DNA from: Lyngbya sp. CCAP 1446/10
GTDB lineage: Bacteria > Cyanobacteriota > Cyanobacteriia > Cyanobacteriales > Microcoleaceae
Reading direction: 5' to 3'
DNA: 64,000 nucleotides
Assembly (NCBI RefSeq): GCF_026130175.1
Contig: NZ_JAIGNI010000007.1
Coordinates: 62,001 to 126,000 of the forward strand
Part shown: positions 45,411 through 54,997 of the stretch, piece after piece
Layout: each line of letters begins with the position of its first letter
Numbering within the stretch: the first letter of the stretch is position 1
Translations under genes and position numbers: made by a program
The notes under the pieces: generated by a model
The model's input: only the letters and a program-made list of their open reading frames with translations
Databases searched by the model: none
What the model was told of the DNA's origin: nothing

Positions 45411-45986
45411 ATGGCTTATTTTTGGTTTAAATCGTTTCATTTTATTGGCATTGTCGTTTGGTTTGCTGGGTTATTTTATTTAGTAAGATTATTTGTCTAT
45501 CACGCGGAAGCCGAAGAGCAACCCGAACCAGCAAAAACGATTCTCAAAGAACAATATCAAATTATGGAGAAACGTCTTTATAATTTGATTACTACGCCGG
45601 GAATGTTTGTGACTGTGATTATGGCGATCGGCTTGATTTCAACAGAACCCGATGTATTGCATGACACTTGGTTACACATTAAGCTAACATTAGTTAGCTT
45701 GTTAATAGGTTATCATTTCTATTGCGGTTGGCTGCTTAAGAAATTAGCAAAAAATGAATGCGGTTGGACTGGTCAACAATTTAGGGCGTTAAATGAAGTG
45801 CCAACTGTTTTGTTGGCAATGATAGTATTCCTAGCAGTATTCAAGCAAAACTTACCTGTTTCTTCGAGTATTGCTGCCATTCTTGCCATGATTGTATTAA
45901 TGGTTGTCACCATTAATTTGTATGCCAAAAAACGCCTCAACGACAGACAAAAAAATCTCTCGTCTATTCCCCAACAAGAAGCCTAG
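45411..45986 (+). CDS. hemJ: Protoporphyrinogen IX oxidase HemJ
   Basis: HemJ oxidises protoporphyrinogen IX to protoporphyrin IX, the last common step of haem and chlorophyll synthesis in most cyanobacteria. The 191-residue membrane protein begins AYFWFKSFHFIGIVVWFAGL, which carries the conserved His of the haem-binding site. It continues with FYLVRLFVYHAEAEE and MEKRLYNLITTPGMFVT. Four or five transmembrane helices are visible. The ATG at 45411 follows GGTGACAAATC. The gene stands alone, without other tetrapyrrole genes. Confidence 0.93.
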   Translation: MAYFWFKSFHFIGIVVWFAGLFYLVRLFVYHAEAEEQPEPAKTILKEQYQIMEKRLYNLITTPGMFVTVIMAIGLISTEPDVLHDTWLHIKLTLVSLLIGYHFYCGWLLKKLAKNECGWTGQQFRALNEVPTVLLAMIVFLAVFKQNLPVSSSIAAILAMIVLMVVTINLYAKKRLNDRQKNLSSIPQQEA

Positions 45987-46111
45987 TTAAGTCAAAGTTA
46001 TTCCCCATCTCCTCCTAGGAAATGGGGTGAGGTTGTGTTAAAAAAAATATCACCACACAAACTAGGGAGGCGATTGTAGGTAAAATTCAGCCCTAATGAA
46101 GCAGTATACAA

Positions 46112-46440
46112 TCATAAATTATCCGAAACCAGCCGCAACTCCCGCAACATTTTTTCTCGCTTACGCGCAATCTTAATAGCGGTTTCCCAAGTAAAAGTAA
46201 AAGACAGAAAAGAATCAGAATCAATCCGATTTTCATCCAAATCCATAATCACCTGCTTGAAGATATCAAACAACTCTTCTTACAACAAATTAATTTCATC
46301 CAAGGTTTTCGATTGGCGAATTTGTTGAATCAAATTTAAAATAGCCAAATTAAACCGATCTGCTTGATTTTTTTGTTTTTGTACAAAGCGCGGTCGCAAC
46401 TGCCAAACCCAAGACGCCAAAAGCGTTGGGCAGCAGAAAT
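46112..46440 (-). pseudogene. Broken gene: in-frame stop within a helical protein
   Basis: On the minus strand the frame QKQKNQADRFNLAILNLI continues to SKTLDEINLL, meets TAA at 46282-46280, and then reads on in the same frame as EELFDIFKQVIMDLDENRID and FTFTWETAIKIARKREKMLR to TGA at 46114-46112. Amphipathic, charge-rich sequence on both sides of the stop suggests one protein interrupted by a single nonsense mutation. The 5' end dissolves into repeat-derived sequence near 46440-46588. I do not recognise the family. Confidence 0.65.
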
Positions 46441-46548
46441 TTATTTGGCATTGATGTTGAGACTCGATCGATAATGGCAAAATCAAAAGTATTCTAGTTA
46501 AAAATGAAAAGAGAAATCGGGAAATTCGACGCGCCCGATAGGGGAGGA

Positions 46549-46600
46549 ACCAATGCCCAATGCCCAATGCCCAATGCCCAATGCCCAATGCCCCATTCCC
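46549..46600. repeat. Heptamer array (AATGCCC)n before recN
   Basis: Six copies of AATGCCC pass into CCATTCCCGATTCCCC and end 9 bp before the recN ATG, so the array occupies the recN leader. Translated, it gives the false N-terminal extension NAQCPMP. Confidence 0.9.
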
Positions 46601-46608
46601 GATTCCCC

Positions 46609-48360
46609 ATGTTAATATCCCTCAGAATAGAAAACTTTGCCCTAATTGACCGCCTGGATCTAGACTTTGGCCCGAGTTTGAACGTATTTACAGGGGAAAC
46701 CGGGGCAGGCAAATCGATTATCCTAGATGCGATCGATGCAGTTTTGGGCGGGAAAGTCGATCGCCGAGTGATTCGCACCGGAGCAACGCGGGCAATATTA
46801 GAGGCTACCTTTGAATTGGACAAAGCCGCGGCTTTGTGGCTGGGCGAGCAAGAAATCGAACCCATAGACGGCAATTTAGCCGTTTGCAGCCGGGAAATTA
46901 ACGTATCTAGCGGTGCTCTCCGCAGTCGATCGCGCTTGAACGGAATTCTCGTCAATCGGCCGTTAATGGAGCAACTGCGTGATCGCCTCGTCGAAATTAC
47001 CGCCCAAGGCCAAACCGTCCACCTCGGACAAGAAACCCTGCAACGAGAATGGCTCGATTTATACGGCGGCAAAAAACTCACTGAGGCGCGTGAGACAATC
47101 ACCGCAGCGTGGCTAGGAACCAGCACCGCCAAAACAGCCCTCAAACGCAGACGACAGTCAGAACAACAGCGCCTACAAAGACTCGATTTACTACAATACC
47201 AAGTCGGAGAGCTCAGCGAAGCCCACATCGAAGACCCCAGCGAACTCGAACACCTAGAACAAGAATCAATCCGCCTGGGCCACATCGTCGAATTGCAGCA
47301 GCAGAGTTACAAAGTTCACCAAGCCCTTTACCAAAACGACGGCGACAGCGCATCAGCCGCCGACTTGTTGAGCAAAGCCGAAGTAATTTTAAACGACATG
47401 GTAGTTTACGATGCCCAGTTGCAACCAATCCTCGAAATGGTCAGCGATGCTTTAGCCCAAGCCACAGAAGCCAGCAGCCAAATTAGCAGCTACGGCGAAC
47501 GATTAGAAGCAGATCCCGAAAGACTCGAAGAAGTAGAAGACAGGATTCGCGAACTTAAACAAATTTGCCGCAAATACGGGCCGCTCTCTGAAGCGATCGC
47601 CTACTACCACAGTATCCAAAACGAATTAAACGAACTTTTAGAAGGAGGCGAGTCAATGGAAGCCTTAGAACTCGCATATCAGACCGCATTAGAGCAATTA
47701 AAAGACGCTTGCAGCCACCTCACCATCCTGCGGCGCGAAGCAGCCATCAAACTCGAAACCCATCTAGTAGCAGAACTTAAGCCGTTAGCAATGGAAAAAG
47801 TGCAATTTCAAGTCGCAATCTCGCCTTGTACTCCAACCGCCACCGGTGCTGACCAAATCGCCTTTTGTTTCAGCCCCAATCCGGGGGAACCTCTACAACC
47901 CTTGGGGGCGATCGCCTCCGGGGGAGAAATGAGCCGCTTTCTGCTGGCTATCAAAGCCTGTTTTTCCCAAATCGAAAGTGCGGGTACGCTGATTTTTGAC
48001 GAAATTGACACCGGAGTCTCCGGGAGAGTCGCCAGTGCGATCGCCAAAAAGCTTTATCAACTCTCCGACAAAAACCAAGTTTTGTGCGTCACCCACCAGC
48101 CTTTGATTGCCGCGATGGCTGATTTTCATTTTCGGGTGAACAAAGAAACAATTGAAGCAGAATCAACTATCGGTCAAGCAGCCAACTCCGAACCGGGTGA
48201 ACGGACGGTAGTTAGAGTTGCGGCCCTCAACAGCCAGCAGCGACGGGAAGAACTCGCCCAACTCGCCAGTGGCAGATCTGCCACAGAGGCGATCGCCTTT
48301 GCCGAATCCCTGCTTGTTGAAGCCGCCGGATTGCGGCAAAGTCAGTCCGCCAAACCTTGA
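46609..48360 (+). CDS. recN: DNA repair ATPase RecN
   Basis: RecN is an SMC-like ATPase that tethers DNA ends during double-strand-break repair. I place the start at the ATG 46609 (583 residues, MLISLRIENFALIDRLDLDF), the canonical family N-terminus. The 35 residues read upstream are largely heptamer-repeat translation. Walker A is FTGETGAGKSIILDAI. A long coiled coil fills about 150-370. The ABC signature is LGAIASGGEMSRFLLAIK, and Walker B is LIFDEIDTGVSGRVASAIA. The stretch VLCVTHQPLIAAMAD carries the switch His. It is transcribed alone. Confidence 0.96.
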   Translation: MLISLRIENFALIDRLDLDFGPSLNVFTGETGAGKSIILDAIDAVLGGKVDRRVIRTGATRAILEATFELDKAAALWLGEQEIEPIDGNLAVCSREINVSSGALRSRSRLNGILVNRPLMEQLRDRLVEITAQGQTVHLGQETLQREWLDLYGGKKLTEARETITAAWLGTSTAKTALKRRRQSEQQRLQRLDLLQYQVGELSEAHIEDPSELEHLEQESIRLGHIVELQQQSYKVHQALYQNDGDSASAADLLSKAEVILNDMVVYDAQLQPILEMVSDALAQATEASSQISSYGERLEADPERLEEVEDRIRELKQICRKYGPLSEAIAYYHSIQNELNELLEGGESMEALELAYQTALEQLKDACSHLTILRREAAIKLETHLVAELKPLAMEKVQFQVAISPCTPTATGADQIAFCFSPNPGEPLQPLGAIASGGEMSRFLLAIKACFSQIESAGTLIFDEIDTGVSGRVASAIAKKLYQLSDKNQVLCVTHQPLIAAMADFHFRVNKETIEAESTIGQAANSEPGERTVVRVAALNSQQRREELAQLASGRSATEAIAFAESLLVEAAGLRQSQSAKP

Positions 48361-49149
48361 AAGTAGCAGAATTGCTCCCGAATCGGCAATCAACAATAGT
48401 CTTGTACTCTCCCAAACGGGTGTTCTTAAATCTGATTCAGGGTTTCAAGGAAGTTAGGAGAGTTAAAAAAACAGTTTCAACGCCCAAAACTGCCGAAAAA
48501 TCTCCAACCGATAACGGACGATCGAACAGCGTCAAACTCAGTCCCTGAAAACCCGATCCGACTTTCCAGGCGATCGGGGGGTCAAAAGGCGGAGTTTTTT
48601 GGGAGCCGGAGGTTACACTGAACATAGCAACCGCAAACCTTACAAAAAAAGCTCACAGCCCCCTGATTTTAGTTCCGGGATGCCAGCGTATAGCAAAATT
48701 GACAGAAATTCTAGTTAAAAACCACAATTGTGTACAGAAGGGCACACATCACTAACAACTGGTGGTGTCACAATTGCGGCTATTCCTATCAAGCCATCCC
48801 TTTTTCAATGCCACAGCACGCATTCCTGTTCCTGCGGGCGATCGGCTCTTCGACAGCCCAAACCTACTTCAACCGGGTGCGCACAAGGCCAAAATCAGTT
48901 AATAAACCATTAAAACACCATTCGCAATCTCTAAAAAGATTCCAGCAATTGCACAGCGGCCTTACCGACTGACTCGCAGTTGAGCAGCAATTTCAACAGA
49001 AATCCCCTTGCCCAAGGCCCCGACTTCTGTAAACTGGGAAATAGTTTCACAGATACTTCAGTCTTGTGCGACCTGTGACCCAAAAAATGAACTTGCCCGC
49101 TGTCCTAGCTTAGACTAACCCTTACACTAATAAGCTTCTGTAAAGGTCT
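48361..49149. other. Long non-coding gap between recN and the cyclase gene
   Basis: This 789-bp stretch has no ORF I can support. Short open frames near 48730-48970 (including MYRRAHITNNWWCHNCGYSY) have no homologue I recognise and no ribosome-binding site. A promoter for the cyclase gene is expected towards 49100. No RNA gene or clear repeat is seen. Confidence 0.5.
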
Positions 49150-52100
49150 ATGAATTCTCCTGCATCTTCCACCAATTACTCTTCTCTCGACAACGTGATA
49201 GATGTCACTCCTATCGGCAGTGAAAATAATCATCAAGAACGCTACTCCGCCCCTACGCCTCCGCCCCCTCCTCCTGTTGCTGCCCCTGCTAGCAGTGCCA
49301 TTATCCCGCGGCAAGGAGTCACCAACATTCTTGCCAACCTAAATAAGGAAAGTTCCGTAGCAGCAGTTAAGGAAGTAGAAGAAAAACTTAAGGTTGTCAA
49401 TCAAACCCTGGGAATGCTCGACAACATCCTGGAGAGCGAGGGATTTGACGCTATCCTCAATGATATGTTGCAGTCGATTACCCTCAAAACAGGGGAATTA
49501 CTGAGTGCCGATCGCACCACGATATTTTTATTAGACGACAACAAAAGTGAACTCTGGGCGCTCGTCGCTAAAAACGAAAAGGGCGAAAGCATAGAAATCA
49601 GATTTCCCGCCCACGTGGGTATTGCCGGAGAAGTAGCCACGGAGAAAAAAGTGGTTAACATCCCTTACGATTTTTACAACGACTCGCGATCGGCTAACGC
49701 CAAAAAAACCGATGAAATAACGGGCTACCGCACTTATACGATGCTGGCAATGCCCCTGGTAAAGGAAGAAACAAACGAGTTAGTAGCTGTCGTTCAACTG
49801 ATTAATAAATTAAAACCGAATCACGACAATCACAGTACAATTCACGAAAAAATCGACACGAGTGGATTCACGGAAGAAGACGAACGAGTTTTCAATGAAT
49901 TTGCTCCCTCAATTCGTCTGATTCTCGAATCCTCCAAATCTTTCTACGCAGCAACTCAGAGACAGCGGGCCGCCACGGCGCTGATGAATGCCGTAAACGC
50001 TCTTTCTAAGAGCAGTCTCGACTTAGAAGATACCCTAAAAAGGGTGATGGATCAGGCAAAAGAACTCATGAATGCCGATCGCAGCACCCTGTGGCTGATC
50101 GACGAAGATAAAAATGAACTGTGGACGAAACTCCCCAACATCGAAGGCAAACTTACAGAAATTCGCATACCCAGAACCGCAGGTTTTGCAGGCATAGTTG
50201 CCCAATCCAGCGAACCGCTGCTGATTCCCTTTGACGTGTACAACGACCCCCGCGCCGCCGTTGCCCGAGCAACCGACGAAAAAACAGGCTACCGCACTTG
50301 CAGTATGCTGTGTATGCCAGTGTTTAACTCAGACCAAAAATTGATTGGAGTTACACAGTTAGTCAACAAAAAACGACAAGGAGAATTCCCTCCCTACAAC
50401 CCAGCAGATTGGCCGCACGCCCCCGAACAGTGGAAAGCGAGTTTCAATAAAAACGATTTGGAATTCATGAAGTCGTTTAACATCCAAGCCGGAGTGGCGC
50501 TGCAAAATGCCAAACTGTTTGCAGAAGTCAAACAGCAAGAACAAAGACAAAAAGATATGCTGCACGCCCTCACTAACGGCGTCATTTCTACCGATAAAAA
50601 AGGCAATATAGTAGCGACCAATCCCAGTGCCAAAAAATTATTACTGGGTGAGAGCAAGACCGAATTAGCCGAAGGTCAATCTTTGCGCGAGTTAATTAAG
50701 TTAGAAAAAGGCGATTTTGCCAAGTGGTTCGATGCGTCTTTGTCTCCCAAAAACGATAAAGATCGCCAGCAGTATTACCCGGATCGAGTTTTGCTTTCCT
50801 GTGAAGGAAAACCGCAGAGTATCAATCTCTCGATTAACTCAATGACGGATGCTACTGACTCCAACAAGGTCAACGGTGCATTAGTCGTTATGGAAGATAT
50901 TAGCGAGGCCAAGCAAGTCAAAAACTTGATGTACCGTTATATGACCCCCGAAGTAGCCGAAGCGCTGTTAGCTTCAGGGGATCATGGATTGGGCGGCAAG
51001 CGTAAAAACGTTTCGGTGCTGTTCTCAGATATTCGCGGGTATACCACACTTACGGAAAAATTGCAAGCCGAAGAAGTGGTGGTGATGCTCAACAAATATT
51101 TTGAAGTGATGGTAGATGTTGTATTCGAGTACGGAGGCACTCTCGACAAATACATTGGCGATGCTCTGATGGCAGTTTTCGGCTCTCCGGCGCCCCTAGA
51201 AGATCATGCTTGGTGCGCGATGCAAACCGCCGTGAAAATGCGATCAGAACTGAACAAATTCAATGAAGAGCGCATAGCTAATGGCGAGTTGCCAATCAGT
51301 ATCGGTATGGGCATACATTCCGATCAAGTTGTCAGCGGCAACATCGGCTCAAGTAAGCGCATGGAATTGACTTCTATCGGAGACGGCGTAAACCTCGCCT
51401 CTCGCTTAGAAGGCGCTAGCAAGCAGTACGGCACTGACTTGATCATCAGCGACAATACCTACAAAGAATACAAAGAGCGACTCCACGTGCGGGAACTAGA
51501 CTTTATTACCGTTAAAGGCAAAAGCGAACCCGTAATCGTTTATGAACTTGTCGGCATCTGCAAGGGATACTCAGCAGTTGGCGACGACCTCAACGACACA
51601 CAGCAACAAGTTGTAGAACATTACAATAAGGCTCGCGAACATTACAAGACACCAGTCACTCAAAAACTAACCGATGATGAGGTGAAAAAAATCTTAGATA
51701 ATGTCGCGCAAATGCCGGAGCCAGAAATTAAGAAACTTTCCTACAGTGTTGAGAAACAGTTGGAACAGGAACTTAAAAAGTTGTTACATCAACTGAAAAA
51801 GCTGTCAGAGTACGATTCCAAAAATCTGTCCGAAGCAGACAAACTGATCGTGCTGTTGCAGCCAGAAATCCAACTGCTGAAATTGGAAGGTCTCAAAAAC
51901 CTCTCGGAAGATGAAGCCAAAATTCTGCTGCAAGCAAAAATTAAGCAGCTATCAGCAGATGAGGTGAAAAACTTGCAAGAGGGCGAAGTCAAAAAACTGT
52001 TGGAAGCAGATATCTTAGAACCGTCAAATCCCAAAATTAAGAGGCTGAAACCCGCAGAGATTAGGCAGCTATTGCAGGCTAAAATTAAAAGCCGGGCCTC

Positions 52101-52365
52101 CCAGACAGTTGCAGAAAAGTTAGATGAGGAATTTGAAAATCTGGGATTAGATCGCGTCAAAAAACTCCTCGGCGAGTTTAAGAAAGCTTTAGAACCAAAA
52201 GCCAAGCAAGCTTTTAGAGAGGCGGAACACGAATTTAACCTCGTTCTGGAAGTTGAACCCAAAAACAAGGCAGCTAAATTACACGTCGATCGCTGTGGGC
52301 TATATAAGCTCAGCCCTCCCGACGTACTAAACTGGGACGGGGTGTGGAATCTCACAGAAAAATAG
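49150..52365 (+). CDS. GAF-GAF-PAS adenylate cyclase (class III) with helical-repeat insert
   Basis: This 1071-residue cytoplasmic cAMP-signalling enzyme is similar in layout to cyanobacterial CyaB-type cyclases. A Pro-rich N-terminus precedes GAF1 (about 80-255), which keeps an NKFDE-type motif (INKL, then FTEEDER). GAF2 (275-440) keeps N-K and F-D but has Leu for the final Glu (FNKNDLE). A PAS domain spans about 455-570. The cyclase domain (about 600-790) has metal Asp residues in LFSDIRGYT and YIGDALM, substrate Lys in LDKYIGD and Thr in LTSIGDGVN, which fits ATP. After YNKAREHY near 826, about 180 residues of LSxDExKxL-type helical repeats interrupt what is usually a short TPR-like tail, which resumes at EFNLVLEVEPKNKAAKLH. 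Confidence 0.93.
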   Translation: MNSPASSTNYSSLDNVIDVTPIGSENNHQERYSAPTPPPPPPVAAPASSAIIPRQGVTNILANLNKESSVAAVKEVEEKLKVVNQTLGMLDNILESEGFDAILNDMLQSITLKTGELLSADRTTIFLLDDNKSELWALVAKNEKGESIEIRFPAHVGIAGEVATEKKVVNIPYDFYNDSRSANAKKTDEITGYRTYTMLAMPLVKEETNELVAVVQLINKLKPNHDNHSTIHEKIDTSGFTEEDERVFNEFAPSIRLILESSKSFYAATQRQRAATALMNAVNALSKSSLDLEDTLKRVMDQAKELMNADRSTLWLIDEDKNELWTKLPNIEGKLTEIRIPRTAGFAGIVAQSSEPLLIPFDVYNDPRAAVARATDEKTGYRTCSMLCMPVFNSDQKLIGVTQLVNKKRQGEFPPYNPADWPHAPEQWKASFNKNDLEFMKSFNIQAGVALQNAKLFAEVKQQEQRQKDMLHALTNGVISTDKKGNIVATNPSAKKLLLGESKTELAEGQSLRELIKLEKGDFAKWFDASLSPKNDKDRQQYYPDRVLLSCEGKPQSINLSINSMTDATDSNKVNGALVVMEDISEAKQVKNLMYRYMTPEVAEALLASGDHGLGGKRKNVSVLFSDIRGYTTLTEKLQAEEVVVMLNKYFEVMVDVVFEYGGTLDKYIGDALMAVFGSPAPLEDHAWCAMQTAVKMRSELNKFNEERIANGELPISIGMGIHSDQVVSGNIGSSKRMELTSIGDGVNLASRLEGASKQYGTDLIISDNTYKEYKERLHVRELDFITVKGKSEPVIVYELVGICKGYSAVGDDLNDTQQQVVEHYNKAREHYKTPVTQKLTDDEVKKILDNVAQMPEPEIKKLSYSVEKQLEQELKKLLHQLKKLSEYDSKNLSEADKLIVLLQPEIQLLKLEGLKNLSEDEAKILLQAKIKQLSADEVKNLQEGEVKKLLEADILEPSNPKIKRLKPAEIRQLLQAKIKSRASQTVAEKLDEEFENLGLDRVKKLLGEFKKALEPKAKQAFREAEHEFNLVLEVEPKNKAAKLHVDRCGLYKLSPPDVLNWDGVWNLTEK

Positions 52366-52385
52366 CAGCGGCGCCTGGGTGCGGA

Positions 52386-52407
52386 CGGGGCGATCGCGAT
52401 CGCCCCG
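52386..52407. other. 22-bp perfect palindrome built from overlapping HIP1 sites
   Basis: CGGGGCGATCG joined to CGATCGCCCCG gives an exact 22-bp palindrome 21 bp after the cyclase stop. It consists of two overlapping HIP1 octamers with G/C flanks. It could fold as a terminator stem but lacks a T-run. The following gap to 52788 shows only a GGGTTTTTCACC-type motif near 52670. Confidence 0.8.
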
Positions 52408-52788
52408 CCCTCCCATCCGACCAATTAACATTAATATCCTGTTGGGGCAATTTTAAATCAGCTCTAACAGGTATGATTGTTAGATAACCAGACGTGGACT
52501 GAGGCTTTGCCTCGCGATCGCCAGATACCCCTGTTTTGCGGTGTTTGGCGACAACAAACTAAGCACTTCTACCTTCAGAAGAGCTTCCAAAAGAGTTAGG
52601 ACTTGCGCCAGCATTACCTAGTTTCTAAGAAAAATCTGGGGAAAAGGTGACGCAATATCAACTCAAAAACCGGGTTTTTCACCCCGCCCCCGTAAGTCTT
52701 AATAACTTTGGCGGCTCCTAAAAGCAGCTTGCTTTCAGCAGAAAGCTAACGTTCTAGTCTTAGATATAGAAAACTACTAGCATCAGTT

Positions 52789-53334
52789 ATGGATAATTGG
52801 AATTCGCAATCGGGAGATATTGAGTCGGTAGATCAGGTTTACCAACTATTGCTAGAGATTGCCCGCAGTTCGCTGTCAGATATCCCTAGAATCCCCGAAA
52901 ACATCACTCTAAAGTCTCTTCCCCTGCTCCAAAAATTACAAAGCATTCAGCAAAGACCACAGGTGCAAGCGTTTAAATCTGATTCGTTTTCGGTCAGCGA
53001 TCTCGAATGGGTGGCTCAAGTCCGCCAACTGCTCGAAGAACTGACCCACCAGTCTTTGTCCGAACGGCCAAAAATGCCAGAAAACATGGCGGGAAGAGCT
53101 TTGACTCTGGCAGATAAGGCACAAAGCATCAAAGAAACCATAGAAAATGCAGCCGGCAGTCCAAAAGATGAAGATGAGAGCTCCTTCGAGTCTCCAGATG
53201 CGTTGCTGAATCTGTTGCACCAGAGTTTAAAAACTCAGCGCGCCAAAAGCTACAAACCCGATGCCCCCGAATGGCAGCAAGTCTTGAGCCTGCTCGACGT
53301 AGTGCAGTCAATTTACAAGCAAATTCAACGTTAA
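52789..53334 (+). CDS. Hypothetical protein with three internal repeats
   Basis: I do not recognise the family of this 181-residue protein. Three related helical units are visible. The first has QVYQLLLEIARSSLSDIPRI and LQKLQSIQ (about 17-65). The second has QVRQLLEELTHQSLSERPKM and ADKAQSIKETI (about 77-125). The third, weaker unit has LLNLLHQSLKTQRAK and LLDVVQSIYKQI (about 140-180). The shared pattern is a helix, a Pro-rich loop (PxxPENM/I), then a helix with QSI. It is soluble with no signal peptide. The internal duplication supports a real gene. Confidence 0.7.
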   Translation: MDNWNSQSGDIESVDQVYQLLLEIARSSLSDIPRIPENITLKSLPLLQKLQSIQQRPQVQAFKSDSFSVSDLEWVAQVRQLLEELTHQSLSERPKMPENMAGRALTLADKAQSIKETIENAAGSPKDEDESSFESPDALLNLLHQSLKTQRAKSYKPDAPEWQQVLSLLDVVQSIYKQIQR

Positions 53335-53932
53335 ATGATAAATGACGTGCGATCGCTCGACACTATGTATCACAGGCTCGATCGCCACACCGCAAATATT
53401 CAGTAGGGAGACTAGGAGCAAGGCAAGTTGCCCGACATCAGGGCAGTTCAACCAAAACATGAGGTTGGCGATCGATCCCGACGAAATGATTGCGAGTTCG
53501 ATTCCGCTCAAATAAACTCGGGCGCATCAAAACATCGACGGAATCAGACTCAGTACGTGACGCAGCGATCGAGTTCTAGATCCCAAAAATAGCCACTCGC
53601 TTTGGAAAAATCCGCCTGCCGCGCGGAAATTTGTGGCAAAGTGCCGTAAGGAAATATGTCTCGACAATAATAAAGCTTTGGAGAAAGCCCGATCGCTCTT
53701 AAAATGCTATGAAAGGGGTTGAACAATGGGAAATAGGAAATTTGAGATTCAAATCCCAATCCCCAGTCAAAACCTGTAGCGGTTCTCAGGAAAGCTCAAC
53801 TTGACTTATAGCAACTAGCTCTGCATCGCCCAAGTCTGGGGATTGCACAGCGAGGGCTAAAAAAGTAAGGTTCGCCCACAAACACTGATATCGCATTCAC
53901 CCCCGCTCACCTGTTAACTTGGAGATATTATT
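53335..53932. other. Non-coding gap before the pyrophosphatase gene
   Basis: The 598-bp gap has no ORF I can support. A reverse frame at 53550-53759 lacks recognisable features. No hairpin or tandem array stands out. The pyrophosphatase promoter should be in the right part. Confidence 0.45.
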
Positions 53933-54445
53933 GTGGACTTATCGCTAATTCCGGCACGACCAAAACCAGGAGTGCTCAATGTGCTGATCGAAATCACCGC
54001 CGGTAGCAAAAACAAATACGAGTTTGATAAAGAGATGCAAGCCTTTGCACTCGATCGGGTGCTTTATGCCTCAGTGCAATACCCTTGCGACTATGGCTTC
54101 ATACCCAACACCTTGGGCGACGACGGCGACCCGCTCGACGCTATGGTGATGATGGATGAGCCCACATTTCCAGGGTGCGTCATTGCGGCCCGCCCGATCG
54201 GAATGCTGGAAATGATCGACGGAGGCGACAGAGATGAAAAACTGCTGTGCGTTCCCGACAAAGACCCCCGTTACACTCATGTGAAGTCCCTCAAAGACTT
54301 AGCGCCCCACCGCTTGGACGAAATAGCCGAATTTTTTAGAACCTACAAAAATTTGGAGAAAAAAGTAACCGAAATTCTGGGTTGGCAAGATGTCGATCTA
54401 GTAATGCCGTTAGTCGAAAAGTGCATCGCAGCCGATCGCAAATAA
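53933..54445 (+). CDS. ppa: Inorganic pyrophosphatase
   Basis: This enzyme hydrolyses pyrophosphate and pulls biosynthetic reactions forward. The 170 residues match family I soluble pyrophosphatases. The metal-site signature is [20 protein letters not shown], preceded by [13 protein letters not shown] and followed by [20 protein letters not shown]. The start is a GTG at 53933 with GGAG eight bases upstream, giving [20 protein letters not shown]. Confidence 0.97.
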   Translation: MDLSLIPARPKPGVLNVLIEITAGSKNKYEFDKEMQAFALDRVLYASVQYPCDYGFIPNTLGDDGDPLDAMVMMDEPTFPGCVIAARPIGMLEMIDGGDRDEKLLCVPDKDPRYTHVKSLKDLAPHRLDEIAEFFRTYKNLEKKVTEILGWQDVDLVMPLVEKCIAADRK

Positions 54446-54463
54446 GCCCTCCTGCGCCGATAC

Positions 54464-54541
54464 CCTCGACTGCAACCGGACTAAAAATTTAGGAAGCCGA
54501 ACTTAACGCAACCGATCCGCGTCTAGGACGTGCAGTCGAGG
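54464..54541. other. Inverted repeat after ppa
   Basis: CCTCGACTGCA and TGCAGTCGAGG are an exact 11-bp inverted pair spanning 78 bp, starting 19 bp after the ppa stop. The loop is long (56 bases), so this may be a small repeat element rather than a terminator. The remaining gap to 54997 contains only a (AAAAACT)n array near 54930 and no supportable gene. Confidence 0.6.
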
Positions 54542-54997
54542 AGAGGGTGGGTAAAATATCAAATCATTGGTGAATGCCGAGCCATCGGAACGGCATTCCT
54601 CAACCATCCACCCCGGCCACAATCTTGAAAAAAAATACTACTCATACAGCAAGATTAAGCGCAAATTATCAGCAAGCTTGCGAATGCGTTCTAGTTTTGA
54701 GGAAAGTGTACCCGAACACTGACATCAACGCTATCTTAATCTCAGGACTGTTCCGCACGCCGGGCAGCCCACTTGCTGCAAAAATGGTCTCTCAAGCGTG
54801 ACATTTGTGACACCAACCCACCGGGTAAGGTTGAGGCAGATCGCAGCCCAAGTGTTCGATAAGTCTGATTTCCGGGTTCGGTACTGGGATAATTTTCCTA
54901 TAAGGCGTTTTATAGTACGGATTGCTAAAAAACTAAAAACTAAAAACTAAACACTAAGATCTCAACTGCCAAGTTCCTGCGCCCAAACCTAAAAAAG

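Noticed and set aside
46504-46608. N-terminal extension of RecN (MKREIGKFDAPDRGG).
   Set aside because: It contains repeat translation (NAQCPMP), and the family start is MLISLRIENFALI.
48730-48972. Possible small gene (MYRRAHITNNWWCHNCGYSY).
   Set aside because: No ribosome-binding site, odd composition, and an overlapping alternative frame of similar length.
53550-53759. Reverse open frame of 69 residues.
   Set aside because: No upstream signal or recognisable family, and flanking frames show no coding character.
54574-54801. Possible 75-residue gene after ppa.
   Set aside because: No recognised motif, no ribosome-binding site, and composition like the surrounding non-coding DNA.
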